64,000 nucleotides of DNA from positions 242,966 through 306,965 of the forward strand of contig JAANYP010001153.1 of NCBI GenBank assembly GCA_020465985.1. Direction: 5' to 3'. The DNA is from Centrapalus pauciflorus (lineage: Eukaryota > Streptophyta > Magnoliopsida > Asterales > Asteraceae). Below are positions 1-9,206 of the stretch, piece after piece; position 1 is the stretch's first letter; each line of letters begins with the position of its first letter. Below the pieces are notes generated by a model. The model was not told the DNA's origin and made no database searches. It worked only from the letters and a program-made list of their open reading frames with translations. The position numbers and the translations under genes are program-made.

Positions 1-560
1 TTCATGCACGGTAGACACTTGTCTTCAAATTGAAAGCTCTTCAGAGGCACACCTTGCACCAAACCATTCTTCGTTATGTAGTTCATTTTTCTTAGGTGCA
101 AGTGAGCCATGCGTCTGTGCCACAAAACCGATTCCGTCTCCGAAGCTTTTGATAGTAAGCAGATCGGACCCATCGAATTATCTGGCTTGTTCATATCGAG
201 CATGTACAAGTCATTCTTCCTTGGCGCCCGCATCAATATCCAATCTTCAGGTATCTTGAATCCAGGCTTTAGCACTAACGCCTCAGTGTCAGTAAATAAC
301 ACTGAGTTCTTCTTATCACAGATTTGAGATACACTAATGAGATTATGAACCAGTTTATCAACGTGATAAACTTGATCCAAAGTAATCGTCCCATTAGTGA
401 CTTCTCCAGTTCCAGTGATATTTCCACCCTTGTTACCCGCGAATGATACGAATCCCCTATTACCCCCCTTGAAGTCTGTGAGAAGACTCCTTTCCCCCGT
501 CATGTGCCTGGAGCAACCACTGTCGACGAACCACTTGTTGTTTGGACCGGTAGTTATCTC
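1..560 (-). CDS. Copia-A pol, N-terminal part: aspartic protease and gag-pre-integrase domain (partial)
   Basis: This frame stays open from about 560 to the left edge and has no ATG at its start. It encodes the copia protease signature WFVDSGCSRHMTG near 500-530. A gag-pre-integrase stretch with LWHRRMAHLHLRKMNY follows near 60-130, ending at the zinc-binding CLPC. The protease cuts the polyprotein; the pre-integrase region precedes the integrase core. The missing ATG fits translation as a Gag-Pol fusion. Just upstream (561-585) is a pyrimidine-rich run ending in TGTGCAG, a splice-acceptor-like sequence. Copia-H has a close homologue at 57747-58212. Integrase, RT and RNase H are beyond the window. 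Confidence 0.8.
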
Positions 561-1041
561 CTGCACATGAAAGAAAATAGGTTAGTTATCACGGAGAACC
601 CAAGCCATGACTGACTTGGTAATACCATTCTCGTCCACATACGTGAACTCTTTCAAGTACCCATCTCGCCTTTCAGGTGACTTGGGCCTGTGAACTGAAT
701 TCTGTTGTGGTGCCGAGTGATTTAAGTTCACTCTCTGCCGTGGTGTAGGCATTTGTTGTGGTCTCTAGATACTCTTATTATAACTGCATTTCAGACTTGA
801 TCCTGAGCTCTTACCGGAACATAAATGTCCTAAGCGGGAGTATGTGACCTAACTGGAAGTGTGTGACCCTGCTAGGTGTGGTGCTCCTATAGACTGTTGA
901 GTGCTGACCTAGATTGATTAATGACACGAATTCGGTGAAATTTGTCCTAAACAACTTCCTTTTGGTCCAACCTTAACCGGTGTTTGTTTTCACAAACAGG
1001 TTTTGGTGCGGCCTGCACAGTTTCTCCGGTACTCTGAGAAA
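561..1041 (-). other. Degraded gag C-terminus / gag-pol junction of Copia-A
   Basis: The main gag frame ends at 1042. In another frame, about 582-660 encodes a gag-tail-like stretch (YVDENGITKSVMAWVLRDN, then TAA at 582-584), resembling the Trp-Val gag end before protease in Copia-N. The TAA is in the same frame as the protease that follows. Several stops and at least one frame change separate this from the end of the gag ORF, so gag is broken here. The sequence CTAAC, a T-rich tract and TGTGCAG at 561-585 looks like a 3' splice site. I cannot place a matching donor at a workable distance with confidence. Confidence 0.5.
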
Positions 1042-3468
1042 CTACCTCGTGCTGCTCGCCACACTTGTCGAGGGCTTAACAGGTGTTGGGTTCACTGTCT
1101 TAGGGGTAACATCTGCTTTCCTATTTGGACAGTGAGAAGCAACATGCCCTTTCTCGTGACATCTAAAGCAAGACATCTTATCCATGGACTTTTTGGTTGG
1201 TCCCTTAGATCTAGGTGTCTCACTAGTGTCTACATCCTTTGGTACATCTACAGTGTCTGTCTCTTCGACCTGGTCAGCCCATGAAATTTTCTGTTTTCCT
1301 TCAGGTGTTTCACTGGAGAAAGATACAAACTTCACTTTCTTGACCTTGACGGTTGAGTCAGTCACCTTAGGTGTATTTTCAACTGTAGGCTCAGGTGTCG
1401 GTGCAGGTAGGTTCTCTAAGTCTACTGAGTTGTCAGTTTTCTCCTGAGGCTGAGGCACATAGTTTGCATTGAAAGGTGGAGGAATTTCGTGAAAACCTAG
1501 GCCTACAGGCTTCTTAGACTGTCTTTGGGCATCTAAGACTTTTCCTAGGTTTAGGCTCGAATTCCTAAACTTTTCCAGCTTGCTATTTGCCTCTGCTACC
1601 TTAACCTTGATCTCGGCTAGCTCTATGTCCTTATCTTTCAGACTTTTGGTCAAGGCCTCTACGTGCTCATACATAAGCTCTATCCTAACACACTGCTCAC
1701 TCAGTTTGTCTTTTAGAACTATTACGTCTTGAGCATCAGCCTTAAGCTTTTCCTTTAAATCTTGTTTTATATCATTTAGGCTAGCGTTTTCAATTTTTAA
1801 ATTTTCATTTTGAGCAGCTATGGTCTTATGTGAGTCTAAGACTAGATTTAACCTATCGTTAGAACTAACACATAAAGCACATAATTCACGAAATAGAGAA
1901 TAAGAAAGACTAACCTTAGAGTTATCAGATTCCACGTTGGCCATCTGAGCAGCAAACTCCAGCACGGTCTGATCATTCGCTTTCTCTACCCACATCGGAC
2001 TGCTGTCCCTTGTGGTCTGCTCGTCTTCTTCACAACCATTCTCCGTAACTTCAGCCATGAAAGCTCTAGCATTGGACTCAGGATGTGAACTCCAGTCATA
2101 GGTACCATCTAGCTGTCTGTCAGAAGTGACATTGGATATTAGCCCCGCTAGATTGGCTTGACCAGATGAAGAACTCGGAAGGTATCTCTGTTGGGACTGA
2201 TTTTGGTACTGTCCTTGATGCTGACTCTGTCCTTGGTATGTTTCTACCTTCGGTCTTTGACACTCCCTGGCGAAGTGTCCCAATCCCTGACAGTTGTAGC
2301 ATTTGACCTTAGACTTATCAAATCCTATCCCTTTGTTGTTCATTTGTAGATTCCTCCCAGTTCTCTTAATGAATCTTTTAACCCTCTGGGTCACCATGGC
2401 CAGTTGCCATTTAAGATCCATTTCCTCTAAGTCATCAGGGTCGACCTGATCGTAATCTTCATCCCAAAGAGCCGGATCATTGATCTTCCCTTGAACAGAA
2501 TTTCCATAAGCTGCCACAAAGGAAGCAAGCAGATTCAGATGGTCTTCCGCTGACTTTGCGCTCATCGGCATCTTCGAATAGCTCTGACTTGTCGGTGCCT
2601 GATGGACTTGAGGTTGCGGTTCTTCCGATCTTCCTAACCCTAAGAACGCGCGATTCAGTGAGTCTTCGGACTCTGGTGGCGATGACGTTTCTCCGGTGAA
2701 AAACGCTGTAGCACTCTTTGGTTCACCTGTCACTGATGATTTAGACGTCTTTCCAAAATACATAGCTGGATTCTGGACTTGCTCGTAATCAGTCTCAGCC
2801 TTAGTCATTTCGAAGTGATATGCCCTCAACGTTCCCACAATGTCATCAAGTGATTGAGCATAATATTTGTCTTCATTAAGCTTAATCATTGCCACGTACA
2901 TAGCCCATTTGGCTGGTAGGGCATCAAGAAGCTTGTTGTTCTTGTCCGTGTCCGAATACTCAATGCCATGACTTTCAAGTTCCGTTATCAGATGATAGAA
3001 CCTTGTGATAATATCATCCAACTGTTCATCCTTAATAGCCTTGAAAATCGCAAACTGTTGAGTCAACAGCTCTGTACGCTTTCTACGCACCCGTGGATTA
3101 CCTTCACACCTTTTCTGGAGAGACTCCCAAAGTTCCTTTGACGTCCTTTGAGTCCGAAATGTGTGCAAGATATCTTGAGGTAAAGCCATACGGATAATGG
3201 AGAAAGCTTTGTTTTCAGCTTCAAATAGTTTCTTGTCATCTTCTTTCATCATCTGATATGACAAGACCTTTTGACGGCCTTCAACTTCAGATACTGGTGG
3301 AATGTACCCTTCATCTATGCACACCCACATGCGCATATCGTTGAATCGTACAAAATCCGTAAATCTGTCCTTCCACCAGTAATAGTCCTCAACTTTCATC
3401 AGCTTAGGCGGTGCATTTGCCTTCCCAACTTCGTGATCCATCTCAAGGAATTTCTGAAGGTTTGACAT
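1042..3468 (-). CDS. gag: Copia-A Gag (808 aa) with two CCHC zinc knuckles
   Basis: This is the structural capsid/nucleocapsid protein. The N-terminal half has the UBN2/copia gag fold (residues about 15-215, including LWESLQKRCEG and LLDALPAKW). A CCHC knuckle, CYNCQGLGHFAREC, lies near residue 390. A long charged stretch with coiled-coil character follows (about 530-680). A second knuckle, CFRCHEKGHVASHC, lies near residue 765. The start is the first ATG after the leader, preceded by the acceptor-like AATTTCAG. At 808 aa it is longer than simple copia Gags but in line with Sirevirus-type Gag. It is uninterrupted over this length, although the natural C-terminus appears lost by frameshift beyond 1042. 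Confidence 0.9.
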   Translation of the reverse strand: MSNLQKFLEMDHEVGKANAPPKLMKVEDYYWWKDRFTDFVRFNDMRMWVCIDEGYIPPVSEVEGRQKVLSYQMMKEDDKKLFEAENKAFSIIRMALPQDILHTFRTQRTSKELWESLQKRCEGNPRVRRKRTELLTQQFAIFKAIKDEQLDDIITRFYHLITELESHGIEYSDTDKNNKLLDALPAKWAMYVAMIKLNEDKYYAQSLDDIVGTLRAYHFEMTKAETDYEQVQNPAMYFGKTSKSSVTGEPKSATAFFTGETSSPPESEDSLNRAFLGLGRSEEPQPQVHQAPTSQSYSKMPMSAKSAEDHLNLLASFVAAYGNSVQGKINDPALWDEDYDQVDPDDLEEMDLKWQLAMVTQRVKRFIKRTGRNLQMNNKGIGFDKSKVKCYNCQGLGHFARECQRPKVETYQGQSQHQGQYQNQSQQRYLPSSSSGQANLAGLISNVTSDRQLDGTYDWSSHPESNARAFMAEVTENGCEEDEQTTRDSSPMWVEKANDQTVLEFAAQMANVESDNSKVSLSYSLFRELCALCVSSNDRLNLVLDSHKTIAAQNENLKIENASLNDIKQDLKEKLKADAQDVIVLKDKLSEQCVRIELMYEHVEALTKSLKDKDIELAEIKVKVAEANSKLEKFRNSSLNLGKVLDAQRQSKKPVGLGFHEIPPPFNANYVPQPQEKTDNSVDLENLPAPTPEPTVENTPKVTDSTVKVKKVKFVSFSSETPEGKQKISWADQVEETDTVDVPKDVDTSETPRSKGPTKKSMDKMSCFRCHEKGHVASHCPNRKADVTPKTVNPTPVKPSTSVASSTR

Positions 3469-4165
3469 CTTTTCTAGCTGAAATTGAATTTGAACTTAAT
3501 TAATTTAATTGGAAACTGATTTTAGATTAACTTATTCGAATCTAGATAGATTCGAGACTACTTAATATTAAATCTTTTGAAATTAAATTCGAGTAAGTCT
3601 TTAAAAGTCAATTAGATTCGAAATAATGTCAGATTCGAACAATTCCTTAGATTCGAAGTAATGTCAGATTCGAAGGACTCCTTAGAATCGAAGACCCTTA
3701 GAATCGAAGGCACAGCAGAGTCGAATGACAGCAGATTCGAAGCACAGAATCGAAACAGTAACAAACTCGAAATAAACTCGAAACAACACAGACTCGAGAT
3801 CCAATTCGAATGAAGTAACAGATTCGAAACAACACAGACTCGAAGCACACTGAAATTGACTCGAAAGGAGCGTATTTAGGTTAGACTCGAAAATAAAGTA
3901 AAACCCTAATTACCCCTATAGATTCGAGCGCCGCAAACTCGAAAAACGGCTAACACGTTGATTTTTTGACGTTTTACAGATTAAACCACTATTTTTCAAA
4001 TGAAAAATAATGATTTCGATCAAAAACGTGAAAAACAACAAAGTGTTTCCCGAATACGAATTTGCTAAGCTCAAAAACACGTTTTTGAGAGCAAAACCGT
4101 CCAAATAGCGTCAAGAAACCTAGAATGTATCTAATGAACACGAAGAACACCAAGAACACTCCGCT
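3469..4165 (-). promoter_or_regulatory. Copia-A leader with a block of AGATTCGAATCT-type words
   Basis: This is untranslated leader between the primer site and the gag ATG. Between about 3530 and 3940 it carries some 20 copies of the half-palindrome ATTCG/CGAAT, many as GATTCGAA or ACTCGAA, spaced irregularly at 10-40 bp. The same word recurs in this element's LTR (4422-4603). This is much denser than chance. The placement resembles the repeated palindromic motifs known from Sirevirus non-coding regions; function is not established here. Confidence 0.75.
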
Positions 4166-4178
4166 GGCTCTGATACCA
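4166..4178 (-). promoter_or_regulatory. Primer-binding site, Copia-A (initiator Met tRNA)
   Basis: On the minus strand the sequence is TGGTATCAGAGCC, complementary to the 3' end of plant initiator Met-tRNA. It lies two bases inside the 5' LTR end and fixes the element's orientation. Confidence 0.93.
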
Positions 4179-4180
4179 CT

Positions 4181-4839
4181 TGTAAGGTCTACGACTGCAA
4201 GATCTATCTAGACGCGGATCCGTGAACGAGTGCGGAATCCTCGTTGACGGTCAGACGGACAACTCTCAACCAACGGGAACACGGAGACTATTAGACGCTG
4301 AACGAACGACACACGAACGATCCTACGTACTAATTCTCTCCGAAACGGCACTCACCTAGCTGATAAACTCGAGATCGCCTCTTGCTTAATTCCTCACGAA
4401 TTCTGCAAAAAGTCCGTTAATGATTCGAGTCTATCCCTAATTATAGACCCTGATTCAAGTTTGTTGTGGGCCAACCTCGAATCTGGCCTAAGGCCCATTC
4501 GAATCTGTCCATCTGACAGACTTGAATCTAGCCCATTCGAATCTAAGGATACATTCGAATCTATCACAGATTCGAATGTCTTCCTTTACCTATTCGAATC
4601 TAGCCAATAACCTTAAACACTTAAGTGATGAAACTTATGTTTTAACTTATGCTTGAGTTAATCTTTGACCTTTATGTTTGAACTTCTTGTAATACGTTAC
4701 ATCAAGTTCAAACACACAATCAATAACAGACAAACACATATTAAACATATATATCAAAATACTTGTTAATACTCAGAAGATTACCTAAACCATAATGCAG
4801 ATCGATTAGACTGCTATCGTCACACAGGGTGTACCAACA
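4181..4839 (-). repeat. Copia-A 5' LTR (659 bp)
   Basis: The LTR begins (minus strand) TGTTGGTACACCCTGTG and ends GACCTTACA, next to the primer site. ATTCGAATCTA words fill 4422-4603. Its first ~30 bases closely match the LTR starts of Copia-H (33590, leftward) and Copia-P (58213), while the interior is different. A block reading GGATTCCGCACTCGTT on the minus strand (about 4229-4246) is also shared by all three LTRs. Confidence 0.9.
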
Positions 4840-4840
4840 T

Positions 4841-4858
4841 ATGCGTAATCCAGAGTAA
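4841..4858 (+). pseudogene. Last six codons of Copia-Q pol (RNase H C-terminus)
   Basis: ATGCGTAATCCAGAGTAA encodes M-R-N-P-E-stop, identical to the end of Copia-H RNase H (GMRNPE-stop at 55092). Homology continues downstream into the spacer, which shows Copia-A landed at the very end of another element's pol. Confidence 0.8.
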
Positions 4859-6050
4859 CTTGACCTTAGTAGTTTTTCATTCTTTTTAAAGTAAGTTAGT
4901 AGTTTAGTAGATTTTCTTTCCTTTTATAGTAGTTTGTAGGTTAGTTTATCAACTTATTTTAAAAGTGAATAACAAAAGAAAAAAGAGAGAAAATCATAAA
5001 AATTTCAAAAAAAGAGAATATCAAAAAATGAGTTAAGTCTTAGAATCATATGTTCAAAGTGACGAAAATTAGCATAGTCTAAACAAACTGTAAGTGTTAA
5101 GCTTTCACACATAATGCACCATAAATATTAAAGTGATATACGCATTCTTGTCCGATGTGTTGGTTGGCATAATACATGAAGGAAGTCCTAACAGCTAATT
5201 AAATATCAAGAATATGTCATATGTGTAACTAACTTAGATGTATGACCACAGGTCTTAATTTCTATGTTAGAGACATACAGACAATGATTGTAAATGAGGT
5301 AAGCAATTTTATCTGGCGGATGTATAGCAACATCAAAATACATCTTGATCAAAGAAAGAAAATGGTTTGAAAAGAAAAGGAAGTCAAACCAAGTCGCTTT
5401 GTTGTACGTAAGTACAGACCTGTCACCGCTGTTTTGACTTAAGCTAGCAAGATAAGTCGCTTTGTTGTACGTGAGTAAAGACCTGTCACCGCTGTCTTGC
5501 TAACTTAAAAGGAACTCTAAGATAAACTAAGACACTCTGTTGTATGTAAATACAGAACTGTGTCCGACGTTTGCCTTTTAAAGAAAATTTGCAAATACCG
5601 AAAAGTTGTAATCATTGTGTGTGTGCCTTGATCATAGAAGTATATCTAAGTATGGGACACGTAAGGTAATTTCTTGATAACTAAAAAGGCCAAAGGAATT
5701 TCCAAAGTGTTGAATGGTTTAAAGGGAAAATCATACCGACAATCGACTTGGAATGTATATCACGTCAAACAATCGAAGTAATAAAAAAATTCCTAAGTGG
5801 GAAAGTGAAATACTGAAAGTCCGTTTGACATCGCTATCTGATTGAACCTTCTTTGACTATCTTGCAAAAATATTTAGTTAGCATAAGTACTATTTTTTAA
5901 AGTATTTTTGAGTAAATTTAATTGTGGTTTATCTTTAGTTTATTTTTACTTTATTTTATTTTAAGTAGGATAAAGTACTTGAAGAAATAAATATTGCATG
6001 AAAATCTGTTGCTTAGTGTGAATGTATTTGCAAAGTCGGAAAAATTCCGT
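4859..6050 (+). other. Copia-Q pol-to-accessory-ORF spacer (non-coding)
   Basis: It is AT-rich with no credible ORF. It is homologous, inverted, to Copia-H 54458-55091 plus 37500-37674. The shared parts are a stretch around 5205-5340, the serial hairpins at 5381-5570, and the stretch 5590-5720. Conservation of non-coding sequence between two diverged copies suggests a cis function. Confidence 0.75.
5381..5570 (+). repeat. Three serial hairpin repeats with GNRA-type loops (Copia-Q spacer)
   Basis: Units start near 5381 and 5446 (the shared core repeats with a 63-bp period), and a third, diverged unit is near 5528. Inner hairpins: TGTAC-GTAA-GTACA (5403-5416), TGTAC-GTGA-GTAAA (5466-5479, one mismatch) and TGTAT-GTAA-ATACA (5541-5554, a compensated pair). 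Outer stems: 5381-5391 with 5430-5440 (10 of 11 pairs) and 5446-5454 with 5493-5501 (9 pairs, one wobble). All loops fit GNRA. Homologous units in Copia-H keep the pairing with different bases. I infer a structured RNA in the genomic transcript. Confidence 0.7.
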
Positions 6051-6109
6051 TAAATGAAAATGTTGAAAACGTTAGATTTTATTCAAGAATTTTCAAAATT
6101 TTCAGTTAA

Positions 6110-6620
6110 GTTCGAAATACCACACAATTACCTTCAAACTTGCTGGAAGTTCGAATTTAAGCTAAGTTCGAAGGTGGTTGATATAAATAGGTCAACAGTA
6201 CTTCATTTAAGTCATCTACCCTCGAATTTGTTCTCTCGAACATGTCAGAAGCGATCTCGAACTTAACTTCGAACTTCTCGGCTTTTCGAATTTGCTCCTA
6301 TTTCTTGAAGTTTAGTACTATTTCTCGAACATATATACACATTAAGGTGTATTGAAGAACCTAATACTAAGTAAGTGTTAGTTTAGGATTTCTTTTGTAG
6401 CTAAAATCGACCATTTTTGAGTTTTATGTCCTTTAAAACTCGGTGACTTTAAATCACAAGTTTTAAAAACAAAAACTTAAAATTAATGATACATAACTTA
6501 GATTAGAACCTAACAGGACTATATTACACTGTTAATTAAGTCAAATGGGGTTAAAATCATGGTTTTTAAGTTGAAAGTGACCGACTTCGAACTTGTTAGA
6601 GAGTTCGAACTTGTCCGGAC
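6110..6620 (+). promoter_or_regulatory. Copia-Q block of GTTCGAACTT-type words upstream of the accessory ORF
   Basis: AAGTTCG, GTTCGAAC and TCGAACTTG words recur about 15 times between 6110 and 6620. The last, GTTCGAACTTGTC, lies about 20 bases before the accessory-ORF remnant. The same word is used in the LTR and leader of Copia-P, suggesting Q and P belong to related families. The leader end and ORF start appear deleted, because homology resumes in mid-ORF. Confidence 0.65.
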
Positions 6621-8950
6621 TAATCGACTTTCCAATGCCCATAATGCAAGCTGCTTTTCTGCGAATGGGTTATGCTCAGGACATTACCAAGGCGTCTTAC
6701 GAGAAGAGCGGGTTAATAGGACAGTGGAGGTATTTGGTGTCAAAGTTGCAGTCAGCATTGATTGCCTTGGTATACAATAAAGCGTTCAGCTTCTCGGAGA
6801 TGTTCTTCAGGGAGTTTGTTCATCAGATAACAGCTCCTGCTAGAGAAAGATTTCTGATGTATCCCCGCTTCATCATGACGATTATTCACCACTTTTTTCC
6901 GATCTGCCACTCCTGCCTGAGCAATCTGGAGTTGCAATCATAGATAAGTGAATTTTTGCCGACTGCTAGACCCACAATGTACAAAAGGCTGAGCAAATCA
7001 GGCCACAGGTGGCTCCTCTGTTTGGTGCGGTTATTGATCCAGACTTTGTTGCTCCCAAAGGGGATAATTGGATTGGTGAAGCACCCCCTCAACAACAGAA
7101 GCAGCAGCAAACTCAACAGCCACGAGCACAAGCACCTACAAGACGCACTCCGGTTGCACGAATGATTCCCCGCTTCCAATCTGCTACAGAAACTGGTGGG
7201 TCATCCACTTCGGCACCACAGCTAGACCAACGGGAACATGCGTTGGATGAAATATGGGAACAAGGAGCCGCAGCTCAAGAAAGTGTCGCTGAACAATTGG
7301 TTCATGAAATTTTGGAACCACCATTTGGCATGGAGGATATATTCAGAGAATTTGATGAGTATCAACCTCCTGTTGCCGAAACTGAAGGCACAGAAGACCA
7401 TGAAGAAGGAGCAGAGGCTCGGGATGAGGCTGAGGGTCAAGTAGAGACCGCCTCTGAATATGACTCTTAATCGAGCTCAGAAGAGACAGAAGATAAAGAG
7501 CCAGCTGTTATGATAGGAAGATATAGCTCAAGAGTTGTTGTTCGCTGAACAAAGATGACTCACCCTGCTCTCCGAGATGAGGAAGAAGGAGACGTAGATT
7601 TTGAGATCGAAGAAGAAGCACCAATTGCCACTCAAGAAAGGGCAAAAAGACATCACTTTATGCATGGAGCTCCGTCTACTTCTGCTACTATTCCATCTGA
7701 TACAACCGCCGCTCCATCCACATCCGTCGTCGCTCCATCCACATCCGCCTCCATTCCATCCACGTCCACTCCATTCATTTAAAATCAACATTTAACCAAG
7801 CTGAACAGAAAAGTAGATTTCCAACCAGTCCAAATATTCCAGCTTTGTCAAGCTGTCAATGAGTTGCAACAGCACAACTCAAGGCTGGAACAAGAAAATG
7901 CGACGTTACAAACTACAGTAGTCGCTCAACAGTCTCAAATCCTGACACTGCAGACCCTGGTGGAACAAATTGTGAAAGATCTTCAAGCTCAGGGGGAGAG
8001 AAGTTGTCGAGGAGATGAATAAAGGAGAGTAAGAAGAGATGATGACGAATAAGGTGATCCCGACATGCAGAAAGATAGTGAGCTAGCAGATCTTTCTCCA
8101 CAGACTGCTCAGCAAGCTAATATTCAAGATAAAGGTAAAGCTCCAGAGGCGCCAGAGTTAGTCGATCAAGAAATAATTGGAGCCGTGGCCGATATTGATG
8201 ATAATGATGAAGAAATATTTAACTTTGAAGATGAAATAGAACATCTTGAAGAAGGGGATTTCGTCCCAGAAGACATCGGATTGGAGGTCTAATGACGAAG
8301 TATTTGTAGATGAGGAAGATGAAGTCGATGAGATCATCATTCAGCAACATCCTATAACCAATACATATACGACGACAGAGCAGAATATGATCGACATCGA
8401 AATGTTTAAGGATGCTTTAGATGTTGAATCAGAGAGTGAAGAGCCTGATACGGAGCTCACGAATGAAGAGAAAAGACAGTTTTGGTTCAGAAAAGAAGAA
8501 AAGAGGTCTGAGTTAGCAGTGAAAAAGAAGATGAGATTGCCAAGTCCAGGAAAACTGTCTGCAGGCATTCTCAGTTGGTTTTTCGATAGAGATTTATAGC
8601 TGTTTGTGCTTAAGAGAAGATACGGGCTGCAGTAGTTGAAGAGAAAGCTAAAAGTCTTCAATACACTGCCGAAATGCGAAGTCAAAAAACTGGCATGGAA
8701 GAATTTGATAAACCTAGGAGACGACCAATACGCTGAAGTGATAGCGAGAATCATAATAAAAGAACGTCGATCTGGAAGGTTTGAGAGGATAAAGGCGAGG
8801 GAAGGAAAGAGGGTAATGGACGAGTCTAGGTTAGATCCATTGACCGGAAAGCCTTGGATGAAAATGTTCTACAAGCCGGTTCGATGCTTAAAAAAGGTTC
8901 CGTTGAAGACAATGCCACAGAACGTTCTCGCGAACATGAAGTGGTGGTTT
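6593..8950 (+). pseudogene. Copia-Q accessory ORF (aORF), degraded
   Basis: This is a broken copy of the protein encoded at 33878-36440. The shared N-terminal domain (AAFLRMGYAQDITKASYE, LVYNKAFSFSEMFFREFVHQI) is followed by Gln/Glu-rich, disordered and acidic segments. A C-terminal basic domain ends with MKMFYKPVRCLKKVPLKTMPQNVLANMKWW. The frame shifts between about 6943 and 7009 and again near 8290, with several stops. The position after pol matches the accessory or envelope-like slot of plant retrotransposons, but I see no signal peptide or membrane helix. Function is unknown. Similar ORFs occur, from memory, in Asteraceae copia polyproteins. Confidence 0.7.
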
Positions 8951-9206
8951 GTTTACAACGAAACAGCAGAGGCAGTAATGAGCAACAAAACGACTTTATG
9001 TCAGAACAAATTGAATCAATAAAGAAAACTGAAAAGAGAAATAAACATAAAAAGAAGAAAACTGAATAGTCAAGCGAATCTGATCCTGATAACGTGCTTG
9101 TCAATCAACGAGTTGAGCAGCCAAAAGGCAGTAGATTTAAAGACTTCAAAGCGAGTGGTGCCATAACGTTTGAAGGCACAATAAACCCAATACAAGCGTT
9201 AGATTG
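8950..9206 (+). pseudogene. Gypsy-2 gag, N-terminal remnant
   Basis: The lysine-rich stretch and EQPKGSRFKDFKASG ending at IQALD align with residues about 25-110 of Gypsy-1 Gag (EQPKGCKFKDFKASG). There is at least one stop (at 9067). The frame is interrupted at 9206 by the Gypsy-3 LTR and resumes at 18174. No Gypsy-2 5' LTR is visible; the left side joins Copia-Q. Confidence 0.75.
9202..9206. other. Target-site duplication of Gypsy-3, left copy (GATTG)
   Basis: GATTG precedes the 5' LTR and GATTT (18174-18178) follows the 3' LTR, one mismatch. Joining the flanks recreates the gag order seen in Gypsy-1 (…AID-W-ISHTEE…). Confidence 0.85.

Larger units (their letters stand above)
1..4839 (-). 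mobile_element. Copia-A: 5' part of a Ty1/copia (Sirevirus-like) retrotransposon
   Basis: Reading leftward on the minus strand the order is 5' LTR (4181-4839), primer site, a motif-rich leader, gag (1042-3468), then protease and gag-pre-integrase domains running off the window edge. The conserved copia protease and pre-integrase motifs, together with a long gag bearing CCHC knuckles, support Ty1/copia. The LTR's right end abuts the last codons of another copia pol (Copia-Q), so Copia-A probably inserted there. The second LTR and any target duplication lie outside the window. Confidence 0.9.
4840..8950 (+). mobile_element. Copia-Q: 3' part of a copia element (end of pol, spacer, motif block, accessory ORF)
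   Basis: It starts in the last codons of pol, followed by a spacer of about 1.2 kb whose inverted counterpart lies in Copia-H (54453-55091 and 37500-37674). Next come a GTTCGAAC-rich block and a degraded accessory ORF homologous to 33878-36440. Its left end was cut by Copia-A. At its right end it joins Gypsy-2 gag without a visible LTR, so the 3' LTR is lost. Confidence 0.8.

Noticed and set aside
562..600. A 38-nt intron ending at 561 in Copia-A
   Set aside because: It is too short for plant splicing. The acceptor-like sequence is kept as an observation, but this donor is not.
3612..3848. ORFs over the ATTCGAA block (also 59010-59336 and 53211-53471)
   Set aside because: The peptides are repeats of the motif translation (for example SKLSE or FRTIRTR) and lie in leaders.
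4166..4178. Possible tRNA gene at TGGTATCAGAGCC sites
   Set aside because: Only the 3'-end complement of initiator Met-tRNA is present, beside LTRs; these are primer-binding sites.
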